NCBI GenBank assembly: GCA_013112725.1
Contig: JABFFZ010000026.1
Span: 1-61,132, forward strand
Length of the DNA: 61,132 nt
Source of the DNA: Chloroflexota bacterium
Lineage (GTDB): Bacteria; Chloroflexota; Anaerolineae; Promineifilales; Promineifilaceae
Direction: 5' to 3'
Shown: piece after piece, positions 40,665 through 48,852 of the stretch
Layout of the letters: each line of letters begins with the position of its first letter
How positions within the stretch are numbered: the stretch's first letter is position 1
The notes under the pieces: model-generated
Databases searched by the model: none
Seen by the model: the letters and a program-made list of their open reading frames with translations, nothing else
What the model was told of the DNA's origin: nothing
Program-made: the position numbers and the translations under genes

Positions 40665-42430
40665 GGCAAATAGACCGGCCACCAGACACGCACGGCCTCT
40701 GGCTGGCTCATGCTGTCCACGCCATCTGGCCCGGCAATAGTGAGGGTGACGGTGTAACTGCCGGGTTGGGTGTAGGTGTGGCTGGGGCTGATACTGCTGC
40801 TGGTCTGGCCATCGCCAAAGTGCCAGGTGGTGGTGAGGATTTCGCCCAATGAGAGGTTGGTGAACTGGACGGTAAGGGGCGCGGGGCCGGTGGTGGGCAC
40901 GGCCGTGAAATCGGCCGCTACGTGATTGGTCACCGTCAGCACAAAGCTGGTGAAAAAGGCGTCATATTCGCCGCTGTGGGTGATGGCAAAAGCATGGGGT
41001 GAAATGGGGAAATCGGTGGAGAGGGTAGCACCGGTCAGGTAGACACGACCGTCCTCCGCCCGATCCACCGCCAGCCCCTTATCCCAATAATTACCCCCCA
41101 CAAATGTGCCATAGGCCAGCTGGCGGGCGGTGGGGTTTAACACGGCCAAAAAAGCACTTTGCTCACCTGTGAGCGTGGGCATCCAGGCATCCGGCGAAAC
41201 AGGGAAATCGGCCGACCAGGTTTCGCCGGTGGTAAATAAATTGTTGTCCGCATCCAATATGAGGCCATTCACCTGGTCTGCCAGGCTGCCGCCCAAAAAC
41301 GTGCTGTAGCGCAAAGTGGCAGCCTGTGAGTCCACTTTCGCCGCAAAACCATCACTAATACCGGAAAGATCAATATCCAAAGCGTCAGGCGAGGTGGGGA
41401 AATTGGCCGAGTACGTGACGCCACCCACATAAGCATTACCGGTTGCATCCACCACAACTTCATAAGCCCGATCTTCGCCGCTGCCACCCAGGTAGGTGGC
41501 ATAACGCAGGGCCGGCGTGTGAACGTCAATGCTCGCTAGAAAGGCGTCAAAATCGCCATGCAGCGTTGGTCCCAAGACGCCAACTGTGGTGGTGAAGTCA
41601 TCGGAATTAGTCCAGCCGGTGATGGTGGCATTGCCGTCGCCATCCAGGGCAATGGCCCGACCCTCTTCCTGGCTGCTGCCACCCAGACGCGAGGCATGAA
41701 GTACGGCCGTGCCCGCCGCATTCAGCACCAACAAAAACATATCCCGCCCCCCCAATGGGGTATTGTTCACGCTGTTGGTGCTGGTAATAAAGTCAGCAGA
41801 CGTGGTGCTGCCGGTGACGTAAGCGTTGCCCTGGTCGTCAATTGCCACCGCCATTGCCCGATCTGGCTCCGCCCCACCCAGGAATGTGCAGTAAACCAGG
41901 CCGCTGCCGTCAGCCTGCACTTTTAGCAAAAAACCATCACCGCTGTCGTTGTAGGTGGTGTCATAACCAGGCACATCGCCAAAAAGGGAGCAAAAGTCAT
42001 CAGAGGCGGTGTTGCCCACCACATAAGCATACCCCTGGTCATCTACCGCCACGCCGGTCGCTTCATCCAGGGCAAAAAATGTCAGGGTATAAAACCAGAA
42101 AATGTATTCCGCCTGGCTGCCATCCGGGTTAAATTTGGCAATAAAGGCGTCAATGCCGTGATTGGGCGCTAACGTCTGGGTACCGGTGGGGAAGTTAGTG
42201 GATTCACTCCGCCCAACCACATAGACGCCGCCAGTGGGGTCAACGGCAATGCTGTGGCCGTAGTCGGGCAGGTCGCCGCCGAGGTAGGTACCGTAGATCG
42301 GTAATCCGTAATCAGTAAGCGGTGAACGGTAAGCGGTAGAGGGGGTGTAGGCGAAGACGGCCGTGACAATGCCTACCAGCACTAATGGCAGTACACACAC
42401 CAGGGACAATGTGAGCATTCGACGAATCAT
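40646..42430 (-). CDS. Secreted SBBP-repeat beta-propeller protein with C-terminal PKD domain
   Basis: 594 residues. N-terminal signal helix (LTLSLVCVLPLVLVGIVTAVFA). About ten SBBP blades (YGTYLGG...D.a..iavD..GnaYVtG.T.S.dFP), for example YATYLGGSGEDRAYEVVVDA and YSTFLGGSLADQVNGLILDA. About 500-580: a PKD domain (ADFTAVPTTGPAPLTVQFTN, WHFGDGQTSS, YTQPGSYTVTLT). It ends PVYLPVMRKP, a YLPxV-type tail. Residues about 31-48 (ending LTDYGLPIYGT) are encoded by a heptad array inside the gene. Extracellular adhesion or matrix role is likely. Confidence 0.88.
   Translation of the reverse strand: MIRRMLTLSLVCVLPLVLVGIVTAVFAYTPSTAYRSPLTDYGLPIYGTYLGGDLPDYGHSIAVDPTGGVYVVGRSESTNFPTGTQTLAPNHGIDAFIAKFNPDGSQAEYIFWFYTLTFFALDEATGVAVDDQGYAYVVGNTASDDFCSLFGDVPGYDTTYNDSGDGFLLKVQADGSGLVYCTFLGGAEPDRAMAVAIDDQGNAYVTGSTTSADFITSTNSVNNTPLGGRDMFLLVLNAAGTAVLHASRLGGSSQEEGRAIALDGDGNATITGWTNSDDFTTTVGVLGPTLHGDFDAFLASIDVHTPALRYATYLGGSGEDRAYEVVVDATGNAYVGGVTYSANFPTSPDALDIDLSGISDGFAAKVDSQAATLRYSTFLGGSLADQVNGLILDADNNLFTTGETWSADFPVSPDAWMPTLTGEQSAFLAVLNPTARQLAYGTFVGGNYWDKGLAVDRAEDGRVYLTGATLSTDFPISPHAFAITHSGEYDAFFTSFVLTVTNHVAADFTAVPTTGPAPLTVQFTNLSLGEILTTTWHFGDGQTSSSISPSHTYTQPGSYTVTLTIAGPDGVDSMSQPEAVRVWWPVYLPVMRKP
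42298..42340. repeat. In-frame heptad array inside the SBBP gene
   Basis: Units CGGTAAT, CCGTAAT, CAGTAAG, CGGTGAA, CGGTAAG, CGGTAGA in tandem, read through in frame near the N-terminus, between the signal peptide and the first blade. Confidence 0.85.
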
Positions 42431-42485
42431 AAAGGGTTCCTTTTTGTCAGGTCATTAAAAAGCGCCATAATTGTAACCGTTAAGA

Positions 42486-42520
42486 TGAATTTCATAATTC
42501 ATCCCTCATAATTCATCATT
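42486..42520. repeat. Heptad run, ATAATTC units
   Basis: TTCATAATTCATCCCTCATAATTCATCATT, directly before the ribosome site of the choice-of-anchor B gene, as at 26.3 kb. Confidence 0.7.
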
Positions 42521-42538
42521 TTGCAAAGGAGTTTGTAC

Positions 42539-43831
42539 ATGTCCCATCGAATTAACAGAGTTTTGTGGTTGACGGCCGTGCTGCTGTTAGCCATCACCAC
42601 CCTCATCCGGCAGCAACAGTTGCTAGCTCAAAGCACGCTCTCCCCCAGTGGCGGTACGGCCGTTCCCTGCCAGAACGGCACGGCCGTTGGCTACCCATGT
42701 GACCGGGTAGACCTGCTCTCGTTCGCTTCCAAAATAGATTTGGGTGCAACCATTACCAATAGCCTGGTCGCCAACCTCTGGGGCTGGACAGACCCGGAAA
42801 CAGGCAGTGAATATGTGATCTTAGGATTGCAAGAAGGCACTGCATTTGTAGACGTATCAAACCCTCTAACCCCCACCTACCTGGGGCTGCTGCCCACGCA
42901 TTTCCTCACAGCCACCCTCTCCCCCTTCCGGGATATGAAGGTATACCAGAACTACGCCTACATCATCGCCGACGCGCCCAGCCAGAATGGGATGCAGATT
43001 TTTGACCTGACCACGCTGCGCGGTATTACCACCCCCACTACTTTCAGTGAAACGGCTCATTATGCTGGCATTGTGGATGGGCACAATATCTTCATTCACC
43101 AGGATACCGGCTACGCCTACGTGGTGCGGCGCGGCGCGGGCACATGCAACACCGGCACAGTGATGATTGACCTGCAAGACCCGCTGAACCCGGTGGACGC
43201 CGGTTGTTATGGCGATGGCGGCATTGCCTCTGATCTGCAATGCGTGTTGTATCATGGGCCAGACCCCGATTACCAGGGGCGAGAAATTTGCGCCATCGCC
43301 AGTGATGACAATGTGGTAGTAGGTGATGTCACCTCCAAGACAAATCCGGTCACGCTGGCGATCCGCCCGTACCACAACGCCGCCCGCAGCCACAGCGCCT
43401 GGTTCACCGCAGACCACCGCTATTTCCTCTCGGTGGATATGGATGACGAACATCATTATGGGTCGAATACCCGTGTTTTCATCTGGGATGCGTCTGACCT
43501 GGACAACATTCCCCAAGACCCGGTTATTTACACCGGCCCTACCACCGGCAGTGACCATAACATCTGGGTGGTTGGGGATTATGCTTACATTGGCAATTTG
43601 CGCGCCGGGCTGCGCATTTTAGATTTGCGCCATATTGCCGAGGGGACGTTGACGCAGGCGGCGTACTTTGACAATTTTGCGCCGAGCAATGCAGCAGGGC
43701 ATGAACAGGGGGCGTGGGCCGTTTACCCTTACTTTGAGAGCGGGGTAATTGCCATTAGCGACCGGACAGAGGGGCTGTTTTTAGTACGGCCGTTGCTGCA
43801 ACAGACCTTCCTGCCGATGGTGAGTAAATAG
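42539..43831 (+). CDS. Choice-of-anchor B (LVIVD-repeat) secreted protein
   Basis: 430 residues from the ATG at 42539 (AAAGGAG upstream). Signal helix VLWLTAVLLLAITTLI. The body matches the choice-of-anchor B family propeller: NLWGWTDPETGSEYVILGLQEGTAFVDVSNP, FRDMKVYQNYAYIIADAPSQNGMQIFDL, SHSAWFTADHRYFLSVDMDDE, HNIWVVGDYAYIGNLRAGLRILD and AAYFDNFAPSNAAGHEQGAWAVYPYF. It ends QQTFLPMVSK, similar to the YLPxV tail of the SBBP protein. Extracellular; role unknown. The stop codon is part of a repeat array. Confidence 0.85.
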   Translation: MSHRINRVLWLTAVLLLAITTLIRQQQLLAQSTLSPSGGTAVPCQNGTAVGYPCDRVDLLSFASKIDLGATITNSLVANLWGWTDPETGSEYVILGLQEGTAFVDVSNPLTPTYLGLLPTHFLTATLSPFRDMKVYQNYAYIIADAPSQNGMQIFDLTTLRGITTPTTFSETAHYAGIVDGHNIFIHQDTGYAYVVRRGAGTCNTGTVMIDLQDPLNPVDAGCYGDGGIASDLQCVLYHGPDPDYQGREICAIASDDNVVVGDVTSKTNPVTLAIRPYHNAARSHSAWFTADHRYFLSVDMDDEHHYGSNTRVFIWDASDLDNIPQDPVIYTGPTTGSDHNIWVVGDYAYIGNLRAGLRILDLRHIAEGTLTQAAYFDNFAPSNAAGHEQGAWAVYPYFESGVIAISDRTEGLFLVRPLLQQTFLPMVSK

Positions 43832-43881
43832 GTAAATAGGTAATTGAGTAATTGGGTAATTGAGGTAATTACCCAATTACC
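43824..43881. repeat. Repeat array GTAAATAG/GTAATTGG with inverted arm, between convergent genes
   Basis: GGTAAATAGGTAAATAGG, GTAATTGAGTAATTGGGTAATTG, then AATTACCCAATTACC. It contains the stop codons of both the choice-of-anchor B gene and the AI-2E transporter gene. Confidence 0.85.
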
Positions 43882-44950
43882 AGTTCTCCCACGGATCCAT
43901 CTCAAACAGCTTGAAGTAAATATACTTGACGATGATGCCCACCGAGACGATGACGGGCACAATGACCAGCGCCGTCAGCACCCCCGCCAGGGCGAGCGAG
44001 GCGATGATGGCGATAAAAACAATGGCCGGGTGAATGTTCAGGCTGCTGCTCATAATGCGTGGCCGCAACCAGATGTTTTCGAACATCTGGATAAGTGATA
44101 AGACGGCCAGCACCAGCAGGGCAAACAGCAAGTTAGAGTCAATAGGTAAGGTCGTGGAGCCGGTAAAGAGAGCTACGGCCGTAGCAATGGCAATGACAAT
44201 CGCCGGCCCTACTGACAACAGCACGTCGAACACCGCCGCTAAAATGCCAAACACCACCGCACCGGGCAGGCCGATGATGAACGCGCCAACGGCCGTCAGA
44301 AAACCCACAATCACCGACAAGCGCAACTGCCCCTGGAAATAACGCCGCCACACGTGCCGTATTTCCTCATACAGGCGACGGCCGTCGGCCTCATACCCCT
44401 CTGGCAGCCAACTAAAAAACCATTCCCGCAGTTTGCCCCAATCCAGCAGCAGATAATAGGTGGTCACAATCACCACCAAAATCCAGCCAAAGTTTGTAGT
44501 GGTCGCCTGAAAAATCTGGAAAATCACGTCTGCTTGCAGCAAGTCAGGTGCGATCTCCGCCGAGGCTTGGGGGAATAACAAGGCCGGTTGGATGGGGATA
44601 TTCATGACCATCCAGGGATGATCCAGGTATGTCCTCTGAATCTGTTGCAGCATCGCCTGAAACTCTGCCACCAGGCTGGTGGTTTGCTGCGAAATCACCT
44701 GCACCACCACAACCCCTATCAGAACGATACCGGCCAGTGACGCCAGATAAACCAGCAGCACCACCAGCGCCCGCCGCAGCTTCATCCGCTCATGGGCAAA
44801 AGAAACGAGCGGGTTCAAAACAAAAGCCAGCAGCGCCGAAACTGCCATTGGCCCCAACAGCGCCCGCGCCCGATAGAACAGCAAAGCCGAGGTAATCAGC
44901 GCCAAAATCAAAACCAGGTAACGGGTAGAACGACTCCAGGGTTTACTCAT
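43877..44950 (-). CDS. AI-2E family (PerM/TqsA-like) membrane transporter
   Basis: 357 residues from the ATG at 44950. Seven to eight transmembrane helices with the family's long soluble stretch between helices 3 and 4. Signatures: ALLAFVLNPLVSF, GFLTAVGAFIIGLPGAVVFGILAAVFDVLLSVGPAI and QMFENIWLRPRIMSSSLNIHPAIVFIAII (consensus Q..E....P.i......lhP..i). Members export or exchange small molecules (autoinducer-2, sodium/proton antiport); substrate not predictable. The C-terminal codons lie in a repeat array. Confidence 0.9.
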   Translation of the reverse strand: MSKPWSRSTRYLVLILALITSALLFYRARALLGPMAVSALLAFVLNPLVSFAHERMKLRRALVVLLVYLASLAGIVLIGVVVVQVISQQTTSLVAEFQAMLQQIQRTYLDHPWMVMNIPIQPALLFPQASAEIAPDLLQADVIFQIFQATTTNFGWILVVIVTTYYLLLDWGKLREWFFSWLPEGYEADGRRLYEEIRHVWRRYFQGQLRLSVIVGFLTAVGAFIIGLPGAVVFGILAAVFDVLLSVGPAIVIAIATAVALFTGSTTLPIDSNLLFALLVLAVLSLIQMFENIWLRPRIMSSSLNIHPAIVFIAIIASLALAGVLTALVIVPVIVSVGIIVKYIYFKLFEMDPWENW

Positions 44951-45037
44951 ATCACTCACAAGGACAATTCCAAACTGTTTGCCTGAATTGTATCCACTTC
45001 TCTCTGACCTTTCCATTGCACATCTGCCTGCCCAAAC

Positions 45038-45062
45038 GGACAGTCCAAAAACTGTCCTTTTT
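45038..45062 (+). terminator. Plus-strand intrinsic terminator without an obvious upstream gene
   Basis: GGACAGT, loop CCAAAA, ACTGTCC, then TTTTT. Upstream on the plus strand is only the antisense side of the AI-2E gene, so it may end a small RNA or an antisense transcript. Confidence 0.65.
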
Positions 45063-45134
45063 ACGTGCCTGGCGCTGTCCCGTTGCCGGATGTGGCGGAA
45101 AGTCCACCGATGCTAAGGTATTGGCGTCATTTGT

Positions 45135-45176
45135 ATGGCGTATAGCGTCACCCGCCGTGACCACGCTATACGCCAT
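45135..45176. repeat. Inverted repeat ATGGCGTATAGCGT / ACGCTATACGCCAT
   Basis: 14 perfect pairs with a 14-base centre that itself contains GTCAC...GTGAC. GCGTATA-type 7-base spacing; likely another array of the heptad kind, or an operator for the SDR gene downstream. Confidence 0.55.
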
Positions 45177-45211
45177 GCACTTTATCCTGATTCAACAGGC
45201 AGCACCCACCA

Positions 45212-45265
45212 GTTTGTAGTAGGCAATTTATCGCCTTCTGGCGGCGCTAAAATGCCTCTACAAAC
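45212..45265. repeat. TTTGTAG three-way-junction repeat, copy 3
   Basis: GTTTGTAG / CTACAAAC enclosing GGCAATTTATCGCC and GGCGCTAAAATGCC (each with a mismatch). Immediately upstream of the SDR gene. Confidence 0.7.
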
Positions 45266-45286
45266 AATTTACACAAAAGGCTTACC

Positions 45287-46000
45287 ATGATAGACCATAC
45301 ACATCCCACTGTTTTGATCACCGGCGTAACCCGCGGATTAGGGCTGGCACTGGCACGGGTATTGGCGAAACGCGGCTGGCATCTGATCATCAACGGCCGT
45401 ACCCAACCCACCCTGCAAGCCATTCACCGGGAATTGAGCGCGCTGACCCAGGTCACGGCCGTGCCCGGCGATGTCACCGACAAAGCGCACCGGCAGGCAT
45501 TGGCCGTGGCCGCCCAGGCCGCCGGTGGCCTGGACGCCGTGATCAACAACGCCAGCTTTTTAGGCCCCAGCCCCCAGCCCAACCTGCTTGAGTACCCGTT
45601 GGATGTGCTGGCGCAGGTGTATCAGGTGAATGTCATCGCGCCGCTGGCGGTGTTGCAAGCGGTACGCGCCCAACTAAAACCCGGCGCACGCATTATCAAC
45701 GTCACCAGTGACGCCGCCGTGGAAGCGTATCCAGGCTGGGGCGGCTATGGCAGTAGTAAAGCCGCGCTGGAACATCTTTCTGCCATCCTGGCCGAAGAGA
45801 ACCCCTCGCTGCGTGTCTTTTGGGTAGACCCCGGCGACATGCAAACCCAGATGCACCAGGAAGCGTTCCCCGGCGAAGATATTTCCGACCGCCCCCTGCC
45901 GGAAACGGCCGTACCCGCTTTTATCACCCTGCTCGAAGGCGATTGGCCCAACGGCCGTTACCAGGCGCGGGAGTTGTTAATTGAAGAACGTGAAGCGTGA
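45287..46000 (+). CDS. Short-chain dehydrogenase/reductase
   Basis: 237 residues, classical SDR. Cofactor loop TGVTRGLGLALA, the acidic/Asn region NNASFLG, and the catalytic Ser...Tyr-x3-Lys as NVTSDAAVEAYPGWGGYGSSK. NGRTQ at the end of strand 2 suggests NADP preference. Substrate unknown. The end of the protein (EREA, stop) is encoded by the first unit of a long heptad array. Short ribosome site (AAAGG) before ATG. Confidence 0.88.
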   Translation: MIDHTHPTVLITGVTRGLGLALARVLAKRGWHLIINGRTQPTLQAIHRELSALTQVTAVPGDVTDKAHRQALAVAAQAAGGLDAVINNASFLGPSPQPNLLEYPLDVLAQVYQVNVIAPLAVLQAVRAQLKPGARIINVTSDAAVEAYPGWGGYGSSKAALEHLSAILAEENPSLRVFWVDPGDMQTQMHQEAFPGEDISDRPLPETAVPAFITLLEGDWPNGRYQARELLIEEREA

Positions 46001-46132
46001 TACGTGAAATCACTCGTCACTCGTCACGCATCACTCGTCACTCGTCACGCATCATTCGTCACTCGTCACGCATCACTCGTCACTCGTCACGCATCACTCG
46101 TCACTCGTCACGCATCACTCGTCACGCATCAC
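45989..46132. repeat. Long tandem heptad array, CACTCGT CACTCGT CACGCAT
   Basis: After a short inverse arm (ACGTGAAGCGTGATACGTGAA) come about 17 units of 7 bases. They form a higher-order 21-base period (CACTCGT-CACTCGT-CACGCAT) repeated about five times. This is the longest array in the window and is not a CRISPR (no spacers). It ends 11 bases before the QueA-like start codon. Confidence 0.95.
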
Positions 46133-46142
46133 AACAAATCCC

Positions 46143-47243
46143 ATGCTCACCACCCTCCAATCCCCCACTCTACAATTTGACCTGCCGCCGGAACTGGAAG
46201 CAGGGCAGCCGCCGGAAGCGCGGGGGCTGGCGCGAGATCAGGTCAGGCTGATGGTCTCCCATTACCGGGATGATCGGGTGTACCACACCCGCTTTGACCA
46301 GATTCCCCACTACCTGCAAGCCGGAGATGTGGTGGTCATCAACACCAGCGGTACGATGAACGCCGCCCTGCCCGCGCAGCGGGCCGATGGCACGCCGTTG
46401 GAACTGCACCTTTCTACCCGCCTGCCCGCCGACATCTGGAGCGTAGAACTACGACGGCTGTGCGGCCACAGCACCACACCCTTTTTCGACGGCCGTGCCG
46501 GGGAACAACTGTCCCTGCCCGGCGGCGGGCTGGTCACGCTGCTCACCCCACACAACCCGGCGCAGCGCCTCACCTCCTCCTGGCACAACGTTTTCCTCAC
46601 CAACCACCGCGTCCGGTTGTGGCTGGCTGTTTTGCAACTGCCCCTGCCACTGGGCGACTATTTGTCACAATACGGCTTCCCCATCCGCTACAGCTATGTG
46701 ACCGATGCCTGGCCGATCAGCTATTACCAGACTGTCTATACGAATGAGATTGGCAGCGCCGAAATGCCCTCCGCCGGGCGCGCCTTTACGCCGGAACTGA
46801 TCACCCAACTGGTAGCCAAAGGTGTGCAGGTGTTGCCGCTCATTTTGCATACCGGCGTCGCCAGTGTGGAGGAACACGAACGGCCGTATGAGGAGTATTA
46901 TCGCGTCCCGGCCGTGACGGCCACGGCCGTGAACCAGGCCAGGCAGCAAGGCAAACGCATCATCGCCGTCGGCACCACTGTCATCCGCGCTCTGGAAACT
47001 GTCACCGACGAGCAGGCCGTTACCCACGCGGGCACGGGCTGGACCGATGTGGTCATCACGCCACAGCGCGGCATCCGCGCCGTCAACGGGCTGCTCACCG
47101 GCCTGCACGAACCGGAAGCCACCCACCTGGCGATGCTGGAAACGTTGTGCGGCCGTGCCCACCTGCGCCACACCTACCAGCAGGCCCTCGCCCACCAATA
47201 CCTCTGGCATGAATTTGGCGATCTGCACCTGATTTTGCCGTAG
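46143..47243 (+). CDS. S-adenosylmethionine:tRNA ribosyltransferase-isomerase-like protein (QueA family)
   Basis: 366 residues. QueA-like features: FDLPPELEAGQPPEARGLARDQVRLMV at the start (QueA F.LP.elIA..P...R..sRLLv), DVVVINTSGTMNAALP, the SAM-site region HTGVASVEEHERPYEEYYRVP, and GTTVIRALET (QueA GTTsvRtLE). The end LLTGLHEPEATHLAMLETLCG matches LLTNFHLPkStLLmLvsA. Canonical QueA makes epoxyqueuosine in tRNA. The substitutions here, and the absence of tgt or other queuosine genes nearby, fit the divergent QueA-like branch found in actinobacteria and Chloroflexota, whose reaction is less certain. Confidence 0.8.
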   Translation: MLTTLQSPTLQFDLPPELEAGQPPEARGLARDQVRLMVSHYRDDRVYHTRFDQIPHYLQAGDVVVINTSGTMNAALPAQRADGTPLELHLSTRLPADIWSVELRRLCGHSTTPFFDGRAGEQLSLPGGGLVTLLTPHNPAQRLTSSWHNVFLTNHRVRLWLAVLQLPLPLGDYLSQYGFPIRYSYVTDAWPISYYQTVYTNEIGSAEMPSAGRAFTPELITQLVAKGVQVLPLILHTGVASVEEHERPYEEYYRVPAVTATAVNQARQQGKRIIAVGTTVIRALETVTDEQAVTHAGTGWTDVVITPQRGIRAVNGLLTGLHEPEATHLAMLETLCGRAHLRHTYQQALAHQYLWHEFGDLHLILP

Positions 47244-47312
47244 CTAGTGGCTGGTGGTTAGTGGCTGGTCAAGAATTGTTTCCAGCCACCAACCACCAGC
47301 CATCAGCTACCA
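47241..47312. repeat. Heptad hairpin GGTGGTT/AGTGGCT and complement
   Basis: AGTGGCTGGTGGTTAGTGGCTGG, 15-base loop, CCAGCCACCAACCACCAGCC. The array begins with the QueA-like stop codon (TAG). Confidence 0.9.
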
Positions 47313-47380
47313 ATACCTTTTGCCCAAACCCCCATTCTGTGCTACAAAACAGCATCTTTTCTATTTGATAATTGGCTGTA

Positions 47381-47415
47381 TCAATTACCCAGTTACTCAA
47401 TTACCCAATTACCCA
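47381..47415. repeat. Repeat run AATTACCC/AGTTACTC
   Basis: Units of 7-8 bases (CAATTACC, CAGTTACT) in tandem, immediately upstream of the fused FAD/2Fe-2S gene. No inverse arm seen. Confidence 0.7.
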
Positions 47416-47422
47416 CAAAACC

Positions 47423-48850
47423 ATGCACGAGATACAAAAATCCGGCCAATTGCTTACCAGGTATGAAACATCGGTAACGGTTGAACAGTCACTGGCGCTG
47501 TTGTCGCAATACGGCCGTGCCGCCCGCCTCATTGCCGGTGGCACTGACTTGCTGCTGGAACTGGCCCGCCGCCAACGTCCTGGCGTCGAAATTCTGATTG
47601 ACATCAGCCGCATTCCCGGTCTGAACGACGTAAAACTGGGCGCTGATGGCCTGATTCACCTGGGGCCGCTGGTAACACATAACCAGGTAGTGGCCTCGCC
47701 GCTGCTGGTGGCGCGGGCGCTACCGCTGGCGCAGGCCTGTCTGGAAGTGGGTTCGCCACAGCTACGCAACCGGGCCACCGTCGCCGGTAATCTCGTCACC
47801 GCCAGTCCGGCTAATGACACCATTTCCGCGCTCATGGCGTTAGGAGCGCAGGTGACGCTGGCCTCCACCGCCGGACAGCGCACCGTCCCGCTTCATGCGT
47901 TTTATACCGGCGTCCGCCGCACGGTCATGCAGCCGGAGGAGATGCTCATGGATATTTCCTTCCCGGCGCTGGCGGCCGACCAACGGGGCATTTTTGTGAA
48001 GTTGGGGCTGCGCCGGGCACAGGCCATTTCGGTGGTACATCTGGCGATGGTGCTGCGGCTGGCGGGGGATGTGGTCACGGCCGTGACCATCGCCCAGGGC
48101 AGCGTGGCCCCCACTGTCATCACCAGCCCGGCTGCCGAAACGTATCTGGTGGGCAAATCGCTGACCGATGAAACCATTGTCGAGACCGCCCGCTTAACGG
48201 CGGCTATTCCCACACCCATTGATGATATTCGCGGTACGGCCGTGTACCGCAGTGACATGATCGCCATTATGGTCAAACGTGCCCTGGTCGCCCTGCGTGA
48301 TGGGCAGGAACGCAGCCAATGGCCCGCCCAGCCGGTGATGCTGACGGCGGATTTGACGCCCGGCCATCTGGAAACGGCCGTAAGCCATGATGAACAGACG
48401 CTCATTGAGGCCACGGTGAACGGCCGTGTCCTGCGTGCGCCGGGCTTAAACAAGACCCTGCTCCACTGGCTGCGCGACGAAGCAGGGCTAACGGGCTCAA
48501 AAGAAGGGTGTGCGGAGGGTGAATGTGGCGCGTGTACGGTCTATCTGGACGGTACGGCCGTGATGTCCTGCCTGGTCCCTGCCGCCCGCGCACATGGGGC
48601 AAGCATCATCACCATCGAAGGGCTGGCCGAAAACGAACAACTCCACCCCTTGCAACAGGCGTTTATCGAAACCGGCGCGGTGCAGTGTGGCTACTGCATC
48701 CCTGGGTTCATTATGTCTGGGGCTAAACTGCTAGAAGAAATTCCCCACCCCACCCACGCCCAAATTCAGCAAGCCTTCAGCGGCAACCTCTGCCGCTGCA
48801 CCGGCTACTACAAAATAATTGAGGCTGTCGAAAAGACAGCCTCCCTATAA
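47423..48850 (+). CDS. Molybdenum hydroxylase fused FAD-binding and 2Fe-2S subunit
   Basis: 475 residues. About 15-290: FAD-binding domain with [13 protein letters not shown] and [20 protein letters not shown] (consensus AGGTDLL and T.aGNl..aSPa.D). About 320-475: 2Fe-2S subunit with [27 protein letters not shown] and NLCRCTGYY. In most systems these are separate genes; a single chain combines FAD and Fe-S here. It begins MHEIQKSG at 47423 after a repeat run, and the large subunit gene follows two bases after its stop, so both form one enzyme. Probable substrates: purines or another N-heterocycle. Confidence 0.93.
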   Translation: MHEIQKSGQLLTRYETSVTVEQSLALLSQYGRAARLIAGGTDLLLELARRQRPGVEILIDISRIPGLNDVKLGADGLIHLGPLVTHNQVVASPLLVARALPLAQACLEVGSPQLRNRATVAGNLVTASPANDTISALMALGAQVTLASTAGQRTVPLHAFYTGVRRTVMQPEEMLMDISFPALAADQRGIFVKLGLRRAQAISVVHLAMVLRLAGDVVTAVTIAQGSVAPTVITSPAAETYLVGKSLTDETIVETARLTAAIPTPIDDIRGTAVYRSDMIAIMVKRALVALRDGQERSQWPAQPVMLTADLTPGHLETAVSHDEQTLIEATVNGRVLRAPGLNKTLLHWLRDEAGLTGSKEGCAEGECGACTVYLDGTAVMSCLVPAARAHGASIITIEGLAENEQLHPLQQAFIETGAVQCGYCIPGFIMSGAKLLEEIPHPTHAQIQQAFSGNLCRCTGYYKIIEAVEKTASL

Positions 48851-48852
48851 CT

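Larger units (their letters stand above)
44951..45211. other. Non-coding gap with terminator and palindrome
   Basis: No gene seen in this stretch before the next element. It holds an intrinsic terminator and a GCGTATAGCGT palindrome (listed separately). Confidence 0.5.

Noticed and set aside
45989..46132. Possible CRISPR array
   Set aside because: Units are 7 and 21 bases with no unique spacers and no cas genes; it is a tandem heptad array.
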